The translations under genes and the position numbers were made by a program. The notes under the pieces were generated by a model that ran no database searches, was not told the DNA's origin, and worked only from the letters and a program-made list of their open reading frames with translations. From contig JACDDF010000038.1 of the NCBI GenBank assembly GCA_013817135.1, positions 1 through 10,268 on the forward strand: a stretch of 10,268 bases of DNA, in the 5' to 3' direction. The stretch is from Nitrospirales bacterium (GTDB lineage Bacteria > Nitrospirota > Nitrospiria > Nitrospirales > UBA8639). Shown here piece by piece: positions 1 through 6,671 of this stretch. How positions within the stretch are numbered: the first letter of the stretch is position 1; each line of letters begins with the position of its first letter.

Positions 1-62
1 ACCAATCACTTTAATCTACCTGGTCTCCTTTAAAGCGAGAACACCATCTTCCGGCTGGGCAC

Positions 63-91
63 AGATTCTTCGCCCGTGGCTCAGAATGACA
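63..91 (-). repeat. Dispersed repeat of the 'GTCATTCTGAGC...CGAAGAATCT' type
   Basis: Read on the minus strand this begins TGTCATTCTGAGC and ends CGAAGAATCT, with a short GC-rich middle. I recognise this pattern as a common interspersed intergenic repeat in many environmental bacteria, where copies often sit in gene-free DNA beside decayed genes. Only one copy is visible here, so the repeat status comes from family knowledge and not from the window. Confidence 0.5.
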
Positions 92-225
92 GCCTAGTTG
101 AGAACTCCGACGTCTGCCTGGGCGAAACCGGGCAACACAGAAAATTACACCGCCACCAAACCTGCCAAGATTTCATCTCTAATGATCCGACGCCTGCCGC
201 CCGTCCCCATGATCGGACGCTCTTT

Positions 226-345
226 TTCTTGACGGGCTTGTGTGAGCGCAGCGAGTTAGCCGGTCTCCCCTACTTCGCGTCCGAGCAATCTGATAAGGCC
301 GGGCGGGGCGTCATTGGTTTTGGGTACTTTTGCCGAAACAAAAGG
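226..345. repeat. Probable dispersed intergenic repeat with small hairpin
   Basis: Read on the minus strand this stretch starts with CTTTTG, a six-base loop and CAAAAG (327-344 on plus), followed by a segment whose conceptual translation contains FVSAKVPKTNDAPPG. Similar conceptual peptides recur as spurious open frames in many genomes because they lie on a repeated intergenic element. A 93-codon open frame covering 256-537 on the minus strand runs through it, but it has no recognisable domain and I do not call it a gene. Edges are approximate. Confidence 0.35.
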
Positions 346-514
346 GCCTCGCCAGTCGGATTGCCTCAAAAAGTCAAAGTGCTGTTCGAGCAGCCCTTCA
401 GCCAATTCAAAGGGGATCGGAATTGAGACTTCGTGAGGAATTGCTGTTAGAAGCAACCTTGTTTGGAGAACTTTGCGAATCCGAGGAAAACAAGAAGGGC
501 TGGCGGCCTTTTTA

Positions 515-535
515 GAAAAGCGCACTCCGCTTTTC
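515..535. repeat. Perfect 8-bp inverted repeat (hairpin)
   Basis: GAAAAGCG (515-522), a five-base spacer and CGCTTTTC (528-535) form a perfect stem. No T-run follows on the plus strand. On the minus strand the sequence after the stem is TAAAAAGG, so a conventional intrinsic terminator is not supported on either strand. It lies at the edge of the repeat-rich region, just before the dehydrogenase remnant. Confidence 0.4.
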
Positions 536-594
536 AAGGACCTCTGCTACCCCAAGGGTTTTAGCGAAACAGTCAGGAAACGAGGGGGAGTAGA

Positions 595-808
595 TTAATC
601 GGTATCGAAAGGTTTCTTCAAATAAATGGTAATCACCACTTTTCCAACATATACCTCGCTTGGGAGGTAGTGTTACGCCCCTTGCACTTCATGAAAGAGA
701 AACTCACGATCAATCAGGGACTTCAACTGGGCTTGAGCAATGGCGCAGTTCATAGTTTCCAACATTTCATTGCTGCCAAAATAGATTCCCTATACCCGCA
801 GAATTTCT
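595..808 (-). pseudogene. C-terminal remnant of a zinc-type alcohol dehydrogenase / quinone oxidoreductase
   Basis: Reading the minus strand in one frame gives a chain containing LEILRV-stop-GIYFGSNEML, then AIAQAQLKSLIDREFLFHEVQGA-stop, then HYLPSEVYVGKVVITIYLKK, ending at a TAA at 595-597. This matches the C-terminus of medium-chain dehydrogenases, which typically carry a GIYVGS segment, LKPxIDRxFPFxEA and a final H/YxGKVVI. Two in-frame stops interrupt it: TAG at 790-792 and TAA at 673-675, the second where the family has a tyrosine (one base change from TAC or TAT). The N-terminal catalytic domain and most of the NAD(P)-binding domain are absent, and nothing upstream (809-920) continues the homology clearly. 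It is a decayed gene fragment. The family match is by recognition of motifs, not by a search. Confidence 0.75.
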
Positions 809-1136
809 AAACCTGACACGTAAAAAATTGACCTCTCCACGTATCCACGGGAAACGTCGATTAACCTGGCTCGTCTTCCCTACCGCACCACTTGAACGGT
901 AGCCCGATCACGCCATTGTTTTGATACGGCTGTTCATCGCCTATAGGCCATTCCCTAGTTTTCATTGTTTGCGCGCGTTTCACCTGATTCTTTTCCATTT
1001 TTTACAGTTAATCCGCATTCTAGGAGATGTTCTGAACGCCTCCCGCTCCCTCGTCGCAAGCATTTTTTACATATACCGATACAGGGAATGCAAAGGAAGT
1101 CGCGAACTCATTCTGGGTTGGAAAGGAGCATCAACC
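809..1136. other. Gene-free stretch
   Basis: No coding region with family features is visible here. An open frame runs into this stretch ahead of the ATG at 1137, but its translation is rich in F, L, I and R without a signal-peptide layout and it lacks a ribosome-binding site, so I treat it as untranslated leader. The sequence CATATACCGATAC near 1070-1082 resembles a sigma-28 -10 element but has no good -35 at the right distance. Confidence 0.5.
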
Positions 1137-1391
1137 ATGACATTACCGGAAATAGGAGCTATTCAATTTCTACAACCTGCATCATCGGGGGACCTTTCAC
1201 GAAAGCAGGTGACCGCCGTGAGTTCCGATGAGGAGGGTGGCAAAACAAGAAGCCATCGGGAACGAGGTGGTCCCTCTCCCATCCAGGACCAGGTGACCTT
1301 GTCGAAGGAGGCTCAGGCATTGGCCACATCAAGGAATCAATCCTCAAAAAACCATTCCTTCCAGCAGCCCTCTTCCCCATTTGATCGCTGA
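1137..1391 (+). CDS. Short disordered protein of unknown function (84 aa)
   Basis: I do not recognise a named family. The ATG at 1137 is chosen because AAAGGAG lies at 1122-1128 with 8 bases of spacing, a strong ribosome-binding site, whereas the longer open frame upstream has none. The protein is polar and low in hydrophobic residues (many S, Q, E, R), with no membrane segment or cysteine motif, so it is probably disordered. A segment near residues 45-56, DQVTLSKEAQAL, looks like the D-x-V-x-LS-x-x-AQ-x-L stretch found in the linker of some FlgM-type anti-sigma factors, but the two C-terminal sigma-binding helices of FlgM are missing. A strong hairpin follows at 1413-1440. It converges with the J-domain gene. 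Confidence 0.5.
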   Translation: MTLPEIGAIQFLQPASSGDLSRKQVTAVSSDEEGGKTRSHRERGGPSPIQDQVTLSKEAQALATSRNQSSKNHSFQQPSSPFDR

Positions 1392-1412
1392 AAGTTCTGA
1401 AACGGCGCTCGT

Positions 1413-1440
1413 CCGGCAAATGGGGCATCCCATTTGCTGG
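1413..1440. terminator. 12-bp stem-loop between convergent genes, possible terminator
   Basis: The arms at 1413-1424 and 1429-1440 pair over 12 positions with a single G-U pair and a GCAT tetraloop; the core GCAAATGGG/CCCATTTGC is perfect. It lies 22 bases after the stop of the short plus-strand gene and downstream of the minus-strand J-domain gene, where a bidirectional terminator would fit. No proper T-run follows on either side (GATCTTT on plus), so a role in transcript 3'-end stability is equally possible. Confidence 0.5.
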
Positions 1441-1528
1441 CGCTGATCTTTGAATAAGGCTTGCCTCATTCGCTCATCATTCCCCCTACCCTATTCCATT
1501 TGCGCATTTCTCAATGTATCCAGCCTGA

Positions 1529-2206
1529 TTACCGGCGCTCGTATAGGAGTTCACAAGCTTGTTCGTACCCTTGAACCCATCCTTCCTGATACGCCTGGGC
1601 TAAACTTCGTCGAACCTGATCCATTTGATCTGAGCCTCGAATGGAACCTGGAACTGCCGAGCACACCATCTCCACGGCTATCTCCACCAGGCGCTCTTGA
1701 CGCTGCTTGAACTCCTCGGATACCAGCTCATCTAACACTTCCTGCCCTCGCTCCAGGACAATTTTTTCCAGAAAGGTATCATACCCTTGGGCACGAATAA
1801 CCCGTTCCCGAATAATGACTAATTCTTCTTTGATTTTTTGTGTATCGCGGATCAACACCATAAAAAGTTGCTTGCGGGATTCTTCCCGGAGAGTCCCTTC
1901 CATTCGTTCCAAGACCACTGAAGGAGAAATGGATTCCTCCGGCTCAGGTTCCGGATCTCTATCCCGTCGATGCACCATCGGGTCCGCATAGCCCAGTCGC
2001 AATCGATCGTACGTTTTTCTGGCATCCGAATCTCCTAAGATTTCGTAGGCCGCATTGACTTCACGAATTTTTTGTTCAGCTTGACGATTCCCTCGATTGC
2101 GATCAGGATGATATTGAAGGGCCAATGTTCGATAAGCTTTTTTAATCTCATCTTGCGAGGCTTGAAGCGCGACTCCGAGAACCCCATAATAATCAACGAC
2201 TGCCAT
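1529..2206 (-). CDS. J-domain (DnaJ-like) co-chaperone with helical C-terminus
   Basis: Residues 4-70 form a complete J domain: DYYGVLGV at the start, a basic helix II ([12 protein letters not shown]), the invariant HPD at 33-35, and a helix III with [14 protein letters not shown] followed by RKTYD. Such domains dock to DnaK/Hsp70 and stimulate its ATPase. The remaining ~150 residues lack the G/F linker, zinc-finger repeats and substrate-binding barrels of true DnaJ; they are rich in E, R, Q and L and look alpha-helical, so this is a type III J protein with an unidentified client domain. The start is supported by AAGGA nine bases upstream. It is divergent from the exported protein gene at 2319, with about 110 bases between the two starts, so the promoters probably share this gap. 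Confidence 0.9.
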   Translation of the reverse strand: MAVVDYYGVLGVALQASQDEIKKAYRTLALQYHPDRNRGNRQAEQKIREVNAAYEILGDSDARKTYDRLRLGYADPMVHRRDRDPEPEPEESISPSVVLERMEGTLREESRKQLFMVLIRDTQKIKEELVIIRERVIRAQGYDTFLEKIVLERGQEVLDELVSEEFKQRQERLVEIAVEMVCSAVPGSIRGSDQMDQVRRSLAQAYQEGWVQGYEQACELLYERR

Positions 2207-2318
2207 TCACGTGTTTCCTTACAGGAAAAAATCATTCACCTGGTTATTTGCACCGTTTTTTCGAATATTCACTTTCACTGGTCCCTGCATTTTGTTTTTG
2301 AAAAACAACCTTTCTTTC

Positions 2319-2846
2319 ATGACCATTTCTTCAAAAATTCCGTTGCTTGGAGCATGGATTGTAGTCCTGTTCGTTGGGACGGGTAATGCGCATAGACCGG
2401 CATTTCCCTGGGAAGCTACCCAGCAGTTCATAGCCTCTGCACCATCCACACCCAGTCTCCTCCGGACACTCACTCCTCCCCTTCCCGCCTCCACTTTTAC
2501 CACATCACCCGAACAGGTCTCCATTGCCATGCTGCTTAGTCACCCTGCTTCCTATCATCAACGACTCGTGGCTGTTCGAGGAGTGGTCACTCAACCGGAA
2601 TTGCACCTTGATGACTCAGAGTTAGCCATACGCTTTGTCTTTCGCCTTGCCGAGGCTGAACAATCCATTGTCATTTTTGGTCGACACGATCGCACGCAAA
2701 GCTCCCCGTCAATTTCACTGGATCTTTCCGTGGAAGTGATCGGAGTCTTTTGGAAAGAACGAGCATTGAATGGATCACATGTTATCAATACGATTGAAGC
2801 CCATACGGTCTCTCCCTATCCCTCCCTGGTACCAGACAATACTTGA
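2319..2846 (+). CDS. Exported OB-fold-like protein of unknown function
   Basis: The ATG at 2319 gives 175 residues beginning with a convincing signal peptide: short polar start, hydrophobic core IPLLGAWIVVLFVG and a likely cleavage after GNA at residue 24. The frame stays open back to a GTG at 2211, but that extension would bury the signal peptide and overlaps the J-protein leader, so I prefer 2319 even though no clear Shine-Dalgarno precedes it. Residues ~65-165 run as HPASYHQRLVAVRGVV, then alternating strands (LAIRFVFRL, SIVIFG, DLSVEVIGVF) and a final TIEAHTVSPYP. This is the order of strands in small periplasmic OB-fold domains that open with 'p-x-x-y-x-g-x-x-V-x-V-x-G-x-V'. The fold is inferred from the pattern and the function is unknown. 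The gene ends 23 bases before the convergent glycosyltransferase gene. Confidence 0.7.
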   Translation: MTISSKIPLLGAWIVVLFVGTGNAHRPAFPWEATQQFIASAPSTPSLLRTLTPPLPASTFTTSPEQVSIAMLLSHPASYHQRLVAVRGVVTQPELHLDDSELAIRFVFRLAEAEQSIVIFGRHDRTQSSPSISLDLSVEVIGVFWKERALNGSHVINTIEAHTVSPYPSLVPDNT

Positions 2847-2869
2847 CCAGATCCCCTGCAGGCTTCCCT

Positions 2870-3958
2870 TCAGCACGCCAAATATGTTTTCAATAGACGA
2901 ACAACGTCACCCGTGCCCGGTGACGGAGGAACTTCAGACGGAACCGCTACCGTAAGCACAGCTCGAAGCGTGGCTTCCCAATTGCCGGATTCAAATTCAT
3001 CACGGGATAACTCCATTCCCCGGCCATATCGATGGGTATAATCCACTAAACTCTGTTCGTCAATAAAATTCTTGCGACGGACGTAGACGAGTGCTGTCTC
3101 ATCGTGGACCGCGCCAATAACGGTACCATATCCCGGCTTGGTCATGATGATATCTGCCTGATGACTGATCTCCCCAAATGGCATCGCAAGATCTTCGACA
3201 CGATGCACACGGGCATAAGAAGTCGAAGATGGCAGTTCGCTTACTAAAAAATGAAATCCGGCCATTGCGGCCATCTGCTCTAACGGAAGACGGTTGAGCG
3301 GCACGCCCCCAAAGGCAATGAGAATCATCAATTCATGCTCTCCCACCTCCAAGGATTTCCGCAGATCATAGCCATTTGGTTTCCTCAAGGGAGCAGAAGG
3401 TCCCACATCAACCATCGAACGAAACGCCGGCATCTCGATACTCGGATGAAGGCGGATGAGAGAGTCTGCCAACGCATAGCTGTTACGGATGGTTTCAAGA
3501 ATCGCACAATGACCGGGGACATCGGCCTGCACAAATGGCTCTAACACCCGATCCCAGGATAGCGAGGCAACCCCCACCACCGGGCACTTCGCTTGAGCTG
3601 CGCCAGCTATGGCAAGAGGGGAAATGTTGGATATCACCAGACTCGCCTTGGCCAATCGAATGCCCTGAGCTTCTTCCTCGACCTTGGACTCCCAATGTGT
3701 GTGAAATTTGCTGTAGGCCTCCCAAGTTCCCGCCACATCAATGTCCAAGGGTCCTCGCTGGACACACCCCACATCTTGTTGGACATCTTGCAACTCCCAA
3801 CTGACCTGGAGATGCCGTTGAAAGAAATCAGCCGGTACTTGGGTGCGTAGAATCACATGAAGGTCATCAACCGCCTCACCTAACTCATTCAGGATTGGCA
3901 TTAATTGCGCGGCATGCCCAAAGCCATGGGCCGAGATCGAACACCACAGAACCGTCAT
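2870..3958 (-). CDS. GT-B glycosyltransferase-like protein related to the N-terminal domain of L-arabinokinase
   Basis: The 362-residue protein opens with a short strand and a glycine loop, ISAHGFGH (8-15), as in GT-B glycosyltransferases of the MurG/UGT type. A second Rossmann half begins near 210 (LMILIAFGGVP) and contains IIMTKPGYGTVIGA (270-283) followed by ALVYVRRKNFIDEQ (289-302) and a late SGNWEATL (324-331). That order and wording closely resembles the nucleotide-sugar-binding half of the N-terminal domain of plant L-arabinokinase (GYGTVSEA, FVFVRRDYFNEE, then TGHWAPYL), which in plants is fused to a GHMP kinase. No kinase domain is present here. The sugar donor and acceptor cannot be read from the sequence. 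GGAGAA precedes the ATG by about nine bases. It is divergent from the TPR lipoprotein gene. Confidence 0.8.
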   Translation of the reverse strand: MTVLWCSISAHGFGHAAQLMPILNELGEAVDDLHVILRTQVPADFFQRHLQVSWELQDVQQDVGCVQRGPLDIDVAGTWEAYSKFHTHWESKVEEEAQGIRLAKASLVISNISPLAIAGAAQAKCPVVGVASLSWDRVLEPFVQADVPGHCAILETIRNSYALADSLIRLHPSIEMPAFRSMVDVGPSAPLRKPNGYDLRKSLEVGEHELMILIAFGGVPLNRLPLEQMAAMAGFHFLVSELPSSTSYARVHRVEDLAMPFGEISHQADIIMTKPGYGTVIGAVHDETALVYVRRKNFIDEQSLVDYTHRYGRGMELSRDEFESGNWEATLRAVLTVAVPSEVPPSPGTGDVVRLLKTYLAC

Positions 3959-4017
3959 CGTTTATTCTTCTCCATTCAAGACCACAATGAGATTGTTTAT
4001 TCTGAAAAATGCAACCT

Positions 4018-4032
4018 GGGGAGTTCACTTGC
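4018..4032 (+). promoter_or_regulatory. Weak sigma-54-like -24/-12 element
   Basis: GG at 4019-4020 and GC at 4031-4032 have the 10-base gap required for RpoN promoters. The -12 box TTGC is perfect, but the -24 box is degenerate (7 of 11 conserved positions by hand). It lies about 80 bases before the TPR lipoprotein start. On its own it would be weak evidence. Confidence 0.2.
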
Positions 4033-4113
4033 GGGAACAGCCTCAGAGTTCATAGAATCACCTCTGATTTTCTATCCAGGTCTTTCTTTGAAATGCGTTG
4101 CTCAGGGAGTTCC

Positions 4114-4584
4114 ATGAACAAGAATATACGATTTGTTTTTAGAATGATGTGGACCATCATTCTCTTGATGGTCCTGCTCAACGCATGTACCTCTCCTTCA
4201 AGAAAACCCTCTCCCTCTTCTGGATCCTCACTTCCGGCAATAACCGGAGAATCACAGACCCCTGCCCTGGAAAATCAATTATTGGCCACCGTTAAACACG
4301 CTGAAGGTTTAGGACCGGGGAACCCCCTGCTCTTAAGTAGTCTGTATAGTTTGGCCACCTATTACGAAGATCGGAAAGAATATGACAAAGCCGCTGTTCA
4401 ATATGAACGAGCCCTCAAATTAAAAGAAGCCGCGAGTGGCTCCAACCATCCAGACGTGGCGGCCATCCTTCAACGCTATGCACGACTGCTGCAAGCAGCT
4501 AACCGACCAGCGGAAGCAGCTAATCTCCTCCTTCGTTCTGAAGCCATCCTCGCTCAGACCTCGACTCCCTCTTCCAGTCAATAA
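4114..4584 (+). CDS. TPR-containing lipoprotein
   Basis: The start at 4114 is picked because CAGGGAG lies just upstream and because it yields a typical lipoprotein signal: basic MNKNIRFVFR, a hydrophobic run MMWTIILLMVL and the lipobox L-N-A-C with the lipidated cysteine at 25. After a Ser/Pro-rich linker come two tetratricopeptide repeats, at about 73-106 (SLYSLATYYEDRKEYDKAAV then YERALKLKE) and 115-148, joined by a GSNHPDVAA turn typical of the kinesin-light-chain type of TPR array. With 156 residues it is a small peripheral scaffold, probably tethered to the outer membrane on the periplasmic side and acting as a protein-protein adaptor. The partner is not identifiable. It is transcribed away from the glycosyltransferase gene. 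Confidence 0.8.
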   Translation: MNKNIRFVFRMMWTIILLMVLLNACTSPSRKPSPSSGSSLPAITGESQTPALENQLLATVKHAEGLGPGNPLLLSSLYSLATYYEDRKEYDKAAVQYERALKLKEAASGSNHPDVAAILQRYARLLQAANRPAEAANLLLRSEAILAQTSTPSSSQ

Positions 4585-4720
4585 ACTTTAGCCGGACAAC
4601 GGCTCTCCAGCTCAGCAATTTTGACCCTACTCCTCCGGTAAATTTTACCCAGTGTTGGCTTTCTTACTCCTATTTCTAGGTCGTTTTGAGACTTTCCTGT
4701 CACTTTTTCTTCTTTAATTT

Positions 4721-4735
4721 TGGCACAAGAATTGG
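4721..4735 (+). promoter_or_regulatory. Sigma-54-like -24/-12 promoter candidate
   Basis: TGGCAC at 4721-4726 is an exact -24 core and TTGG at 4732-4735 lies at the exact RpoN spacing, differing from TTGC only in its last base (9 of 11 conserved positions by hand). The loss of the -12 C is a real weakness, because that position is strongly conserved. It would start a transcript with a leader of roughly 35 bases ahead of the zinc-ribbon gene at 4782. Confidence 0.35.
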
Positions 4736-4781
4736 TTATATCCAGGTGAGTTCTTCTATTACCTTGACCAAGGATTCGTTC

Positions 4782-5066
4782 ATGAAAAAGTCAGCTCAGC
4801 CAGACAAACTAATCGGCAAGACACGCAAGAGTTCGCTCCAAAAAACCGTGACAAAAAAAGTCTCCACCGACAAGTATCCTCGTTGTTCTCGATGTGGATC
4901 GCGAACAGTGCATTTAGAACAGTTGGAGCAGGAACTTCTTGTCACACTCAGTTTGCACTGTCTGATCTGTGGACATTACACCTTCCTTGGTCGCCCCGTG
5001 ATCCGTTTATTACGTCGTCCAAATGTCACGATCCCTGATTCCATTACACGGCCCGCAGGGGAATAG
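4782..5066 (+). CDS. Small basic zinc-ribbon protein
   Basis: The 94-residue product has a lysine-rich N-terminus (about residues 1-31, ten lysines) followed by one zinc ribbon: CSRCG at 35-39 and CLICG at 60-64, the two CxxC knuckles being 21 residues apart with a beta-strand-like stretch between. The C-terminus is basic (RLLRRPNV). Such proteins bind one zinc and often act in transcription or translation through nucleic-acid contact, but no named family is recognised. The ATG at 4782 is chosen because AAGGA precedes it by 6-7 bases and because the upstream frame reads as non-coding leader. It converges with the reductase gene, with a hairpin in the gap. Confidence 0.7.
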   Translation: MKKSAQPDKLIGKTRKSSLQKTVTKKVSTDKYPRCSRCGSRTVHLEQLEQELLVTLSLHCLICGHYTFLGRPVIRLLRRPNVTIPDSITRPAGE

Positions 5067-5083
5067 GGAATCATCCACACCAA

Positions 5084-5104
5084 TTCTCCTGCTTGTCAGG
5101 AGGA
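5084..5104. terminator. Hairpin between convergent genes, probable bidirectional terminator
   Basis: CTCCTG (5086-5091), loop CTTGT and CAGGAG (5097-5102) pair perfectly; a G-U and a U-A pair extend the stem to eight. On the plus strand it is followed by CTTTCTTCT, a loose U-rich tail. It occupies the 45-base gap between the stops of the zinc-ribbon gene and the opposing reductase gene, the expected place for a shared terminator. Confidence 0.5.
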
Positions 5105-5111
5105 CTTTCTT

Positions 5112-6011
5112 CTACCAGGACTCCGTGCGCAGCGTCAGCGGAATCAGCCCTTCTTGTTCAAGTCCCAGGGTGAGCTGTCGGCAGGCCGTGACGCTCCCAC
5201 ATACACGAAAATGCGATTGGGCGATATCCGGCACAATAGTTTGGAATGGCGAAATATCAATTTGATCCTTCCCGTCCATGGAGTGCGCCACTCGCAGAAT
5301 TCGTCCTTTCAGATACGCCCAAGCAGTCGGCCAGGATCGAGTTAACACTGGTTGATATCGAAAGTGTTCCGGAAATTGTTGTTCAAGGGCGACCAACTCC
5401 TCATGAAGCATTAACTGACCCTCCTGGCGAACACTCGCCACCAGCGTCATGTGGACTCCAACTCTCGCCCCCTTCCGACCGAAATTGTGGGATTTTAAAT
5501 AACGGGCATAGGATAAAAATGGCGTAATGCCCGTGCCGAAGGCCACACAGACCATTCGCATCCCTTCCCATATCCCATCATCTTCCAAGCGAAGATTTGC
5601 AGGCGTACAAACCTTGGTATTTTCATAAACCAACGCGACGTCCCTCTCCTCGTCCAGTTGGAGGCGAACCTCCACCGTCTTTCCCTTCTCAAACCAGTCG
5701 GTTGCCATTTCCGACTGCCACCAGCCTGAGGTATCAGATTGATCTCGATGGGTATAATTGATGAACGTCTCCAACACGCGCGGCTCGTTGAAGGAGGCAT
5801 TTGACCGAGTATACATCCGTCTTCGATACTTGCCCGTCCGGTCTCCCCAGGGCTTTGCGAGAAACGCTGTTCCTGGGCGCATGGTATCTCGGATGGCATA
5901 TCGTTTCCCTGCTATCTCAATCTCCTCAGGCAGTACTAACTGGACCAACCGGATTTCTCCTGGGTCAATAGTCCGTAATTGATGAATACGAGCGCCCACA
6001 ACATATTCCAT
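5112..6011 (-). CDS. Ferredoxin/flavodoxin-NADP+ reductase family protein
   Basis: A 299-residue flavoprotein. With the ATG at 6011 as residue 1, the FAD-binding barrel carries RRMYTRS at 64-70 (the R-x-Y-S/T motif that holds the FAD). The NADP-binding domain carries GTGITPF at 159-165 (pyrophosphate loop) and VCGS at 270-273, and the chain ends in an aromatic residue (TESW), which in bacterial Fpr-type reductases stacks on the flavin. It moves electrons between NADP(H) and a ferredoxin or flavodoxin in the cytoplasm. The frame extends to a GTG at 6077, but the extra 22 residues lack family character, so I favour 6011. About 40 residues longer than E. coli Fpr, with an insertion around 85-110. 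No ferredoxin gene is adjacent, so the partner is encoded elsewhere. It is divergent from the FlgM-like gene. Confidence 0.85.
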   Translation of the reverse strand: MEYVVGARIHQLRTIDPGEIRLVQLVLPEEIEIAGKRYAIRDTMRPGTAFLAKPWGDRTGKYRRRMYTRSNASFNEPRVLETFINYTHRDQSDTSGWWQSEMATDWFEKGKTVEVRLQLDEERDVALVYENTKVCTPANLRLEDDGIWEGMRMVCVAFGTGITPFLSYARYLKSHNFGRKGARVGVHMTLVASVRQEGQLMLHEELVALEQQFPEHFRYQPVLTRSWPTAWAYLKGRILRVAHSMDGKDQIDISPFQTIVPDIAQSHFRVCGSVTACRQLTLGLEQEGLIPLTLRTESW

Positions 6012-6161
6012 GATCAGCTCATTTCTATTTGAGAACTGCTCACAAGATGATGAGGGGATTCTTCGGGAGAGTTGCACTGCCTAAAGGCAAGGGACGATGA
6101 TGCCATTTGATTCTTCCATTCATTTTATTTAATACTTCCTCTCACACCCCTTTAACAATCA

Positions 6162-6506
6162 ATGAATCCACTTTCCTCCATTACCCCAAATTCATCAGGA
6201 GAGGCCTCCTCGTCTCTTCCTAAGGAAACGGTCTTATCATCTCCCGATGGTAGCAATGAAGTTTCCGTTTTACCACCAAACCCGGTCAAAGGTGATGGAC
6301 AATCGCCTTCCACTCCTACCCAGGAGGTTACCTCTTACCTCGAACGCATGTCTCAGATTCCGGATGTTCGACAAGCCAAAATCGCAGATATTCAAAAAGC
6401 CATTGACTCACAGAGGTATACCATTTCTGCAGAAAAGTTAGTGGATTCGCTCATTCAAGAACTTCATCCTCACTCACAAGAAACCCGACCGCCAACCACA
6501 TTATAA
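6162..6506 (+). CDS. flgM: FlgM-like anti-sigma-28 factor
   Basis: FlgM binds the flagellar sigma factor FliA and keeps late flagellar genes silent until it is secreted through the completed hook. The first ~55 residues are Ser/Pro-rich and look disordered, as in FlgM. Residues 58-102 carry the family core: YLERMSQIPDVRQAKI, then ADIQKAIDSQRYTISAEKLVDSLIQEL, matching the FlgM pattern 'PDVRxxKIxxLxxAIxxGxYxxxxxxxAxxLL'. At 114 residues it is a little longer than typical FlgM (about 90-100), mainly in the N-terminal tail. No strong Shine-Dalgarno precedes the ATG. No flgA/flgN or fliA neighbour is seen, though the next plus-strand gene encodes a YcgR-like protein. The family call rests on motif recognition. 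Confidence 0.75.
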   Translation: MNPLSSITPNSSGEASSSLPKETVLSSPDGSNEVSVLPPNPVKGDGQSPSTPTQEVTSYLERMSQIPDVRQAKIADIQKAIDSQRYTISAEKLVDSLIQELHPHSQETRPPTTL

Positions 6507-6671
6507 ATTCTTCGTCTTGTAACGACATCGTCTTTCCCTTATTCCCCTCCCACGCAGATGGAATGCTCGGTGCACACATGGGCAACAATCCATCGAAAAA
6601 CATTCTAGAGTTTTCAACGTGTTCCTGTATATTATGGGCAGTTTTTTTCTGTTATCCCAACATCATCTTGC

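Noticed and set aside
256..537. Minus-strand open frame of 93 codons
   Set aside because: No domain, no clear ribosome-binding site, and its C-terminal half overlaps a probable dispersed repeat.
1055..1082. Sigma-28-like promoter before the 1137 gene
   Set aside because: ACCGATAC resembles the -10 box, but the expected TAAA is only GCAA at the right distance.
921..1136. Longer N-terminus for the 1137 gene
   Set aside because: It starts at a TTG without a ribosome-binding site, while the ATG at 1137 has AAAGGAG at ideal spacing.
2211..2318. GTG-initiated extension of the exported protein
   Set aside because: It places a second hydrophobic stretch before a complete signal peptide and overlaps the divergent J-protein leader.
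4590..4604. Hairpin AGCCG/CGGCT after the TPR lipoprotein gene
   Set aside because: Only five base pairs with no T-run; too weak to call a terminator.
6012..6077. GTG-initiated extension of the reductase
   Set aside because: The 22 extra residues do not resemble the family N-terminus.
6082..6110. Sigma-28-like site upstream of the FlgM-like gene
   Set aside because: TAAA and GCC are present, but the spacing is one base too long and the rest of the -10 box does not match GCCGATAA.
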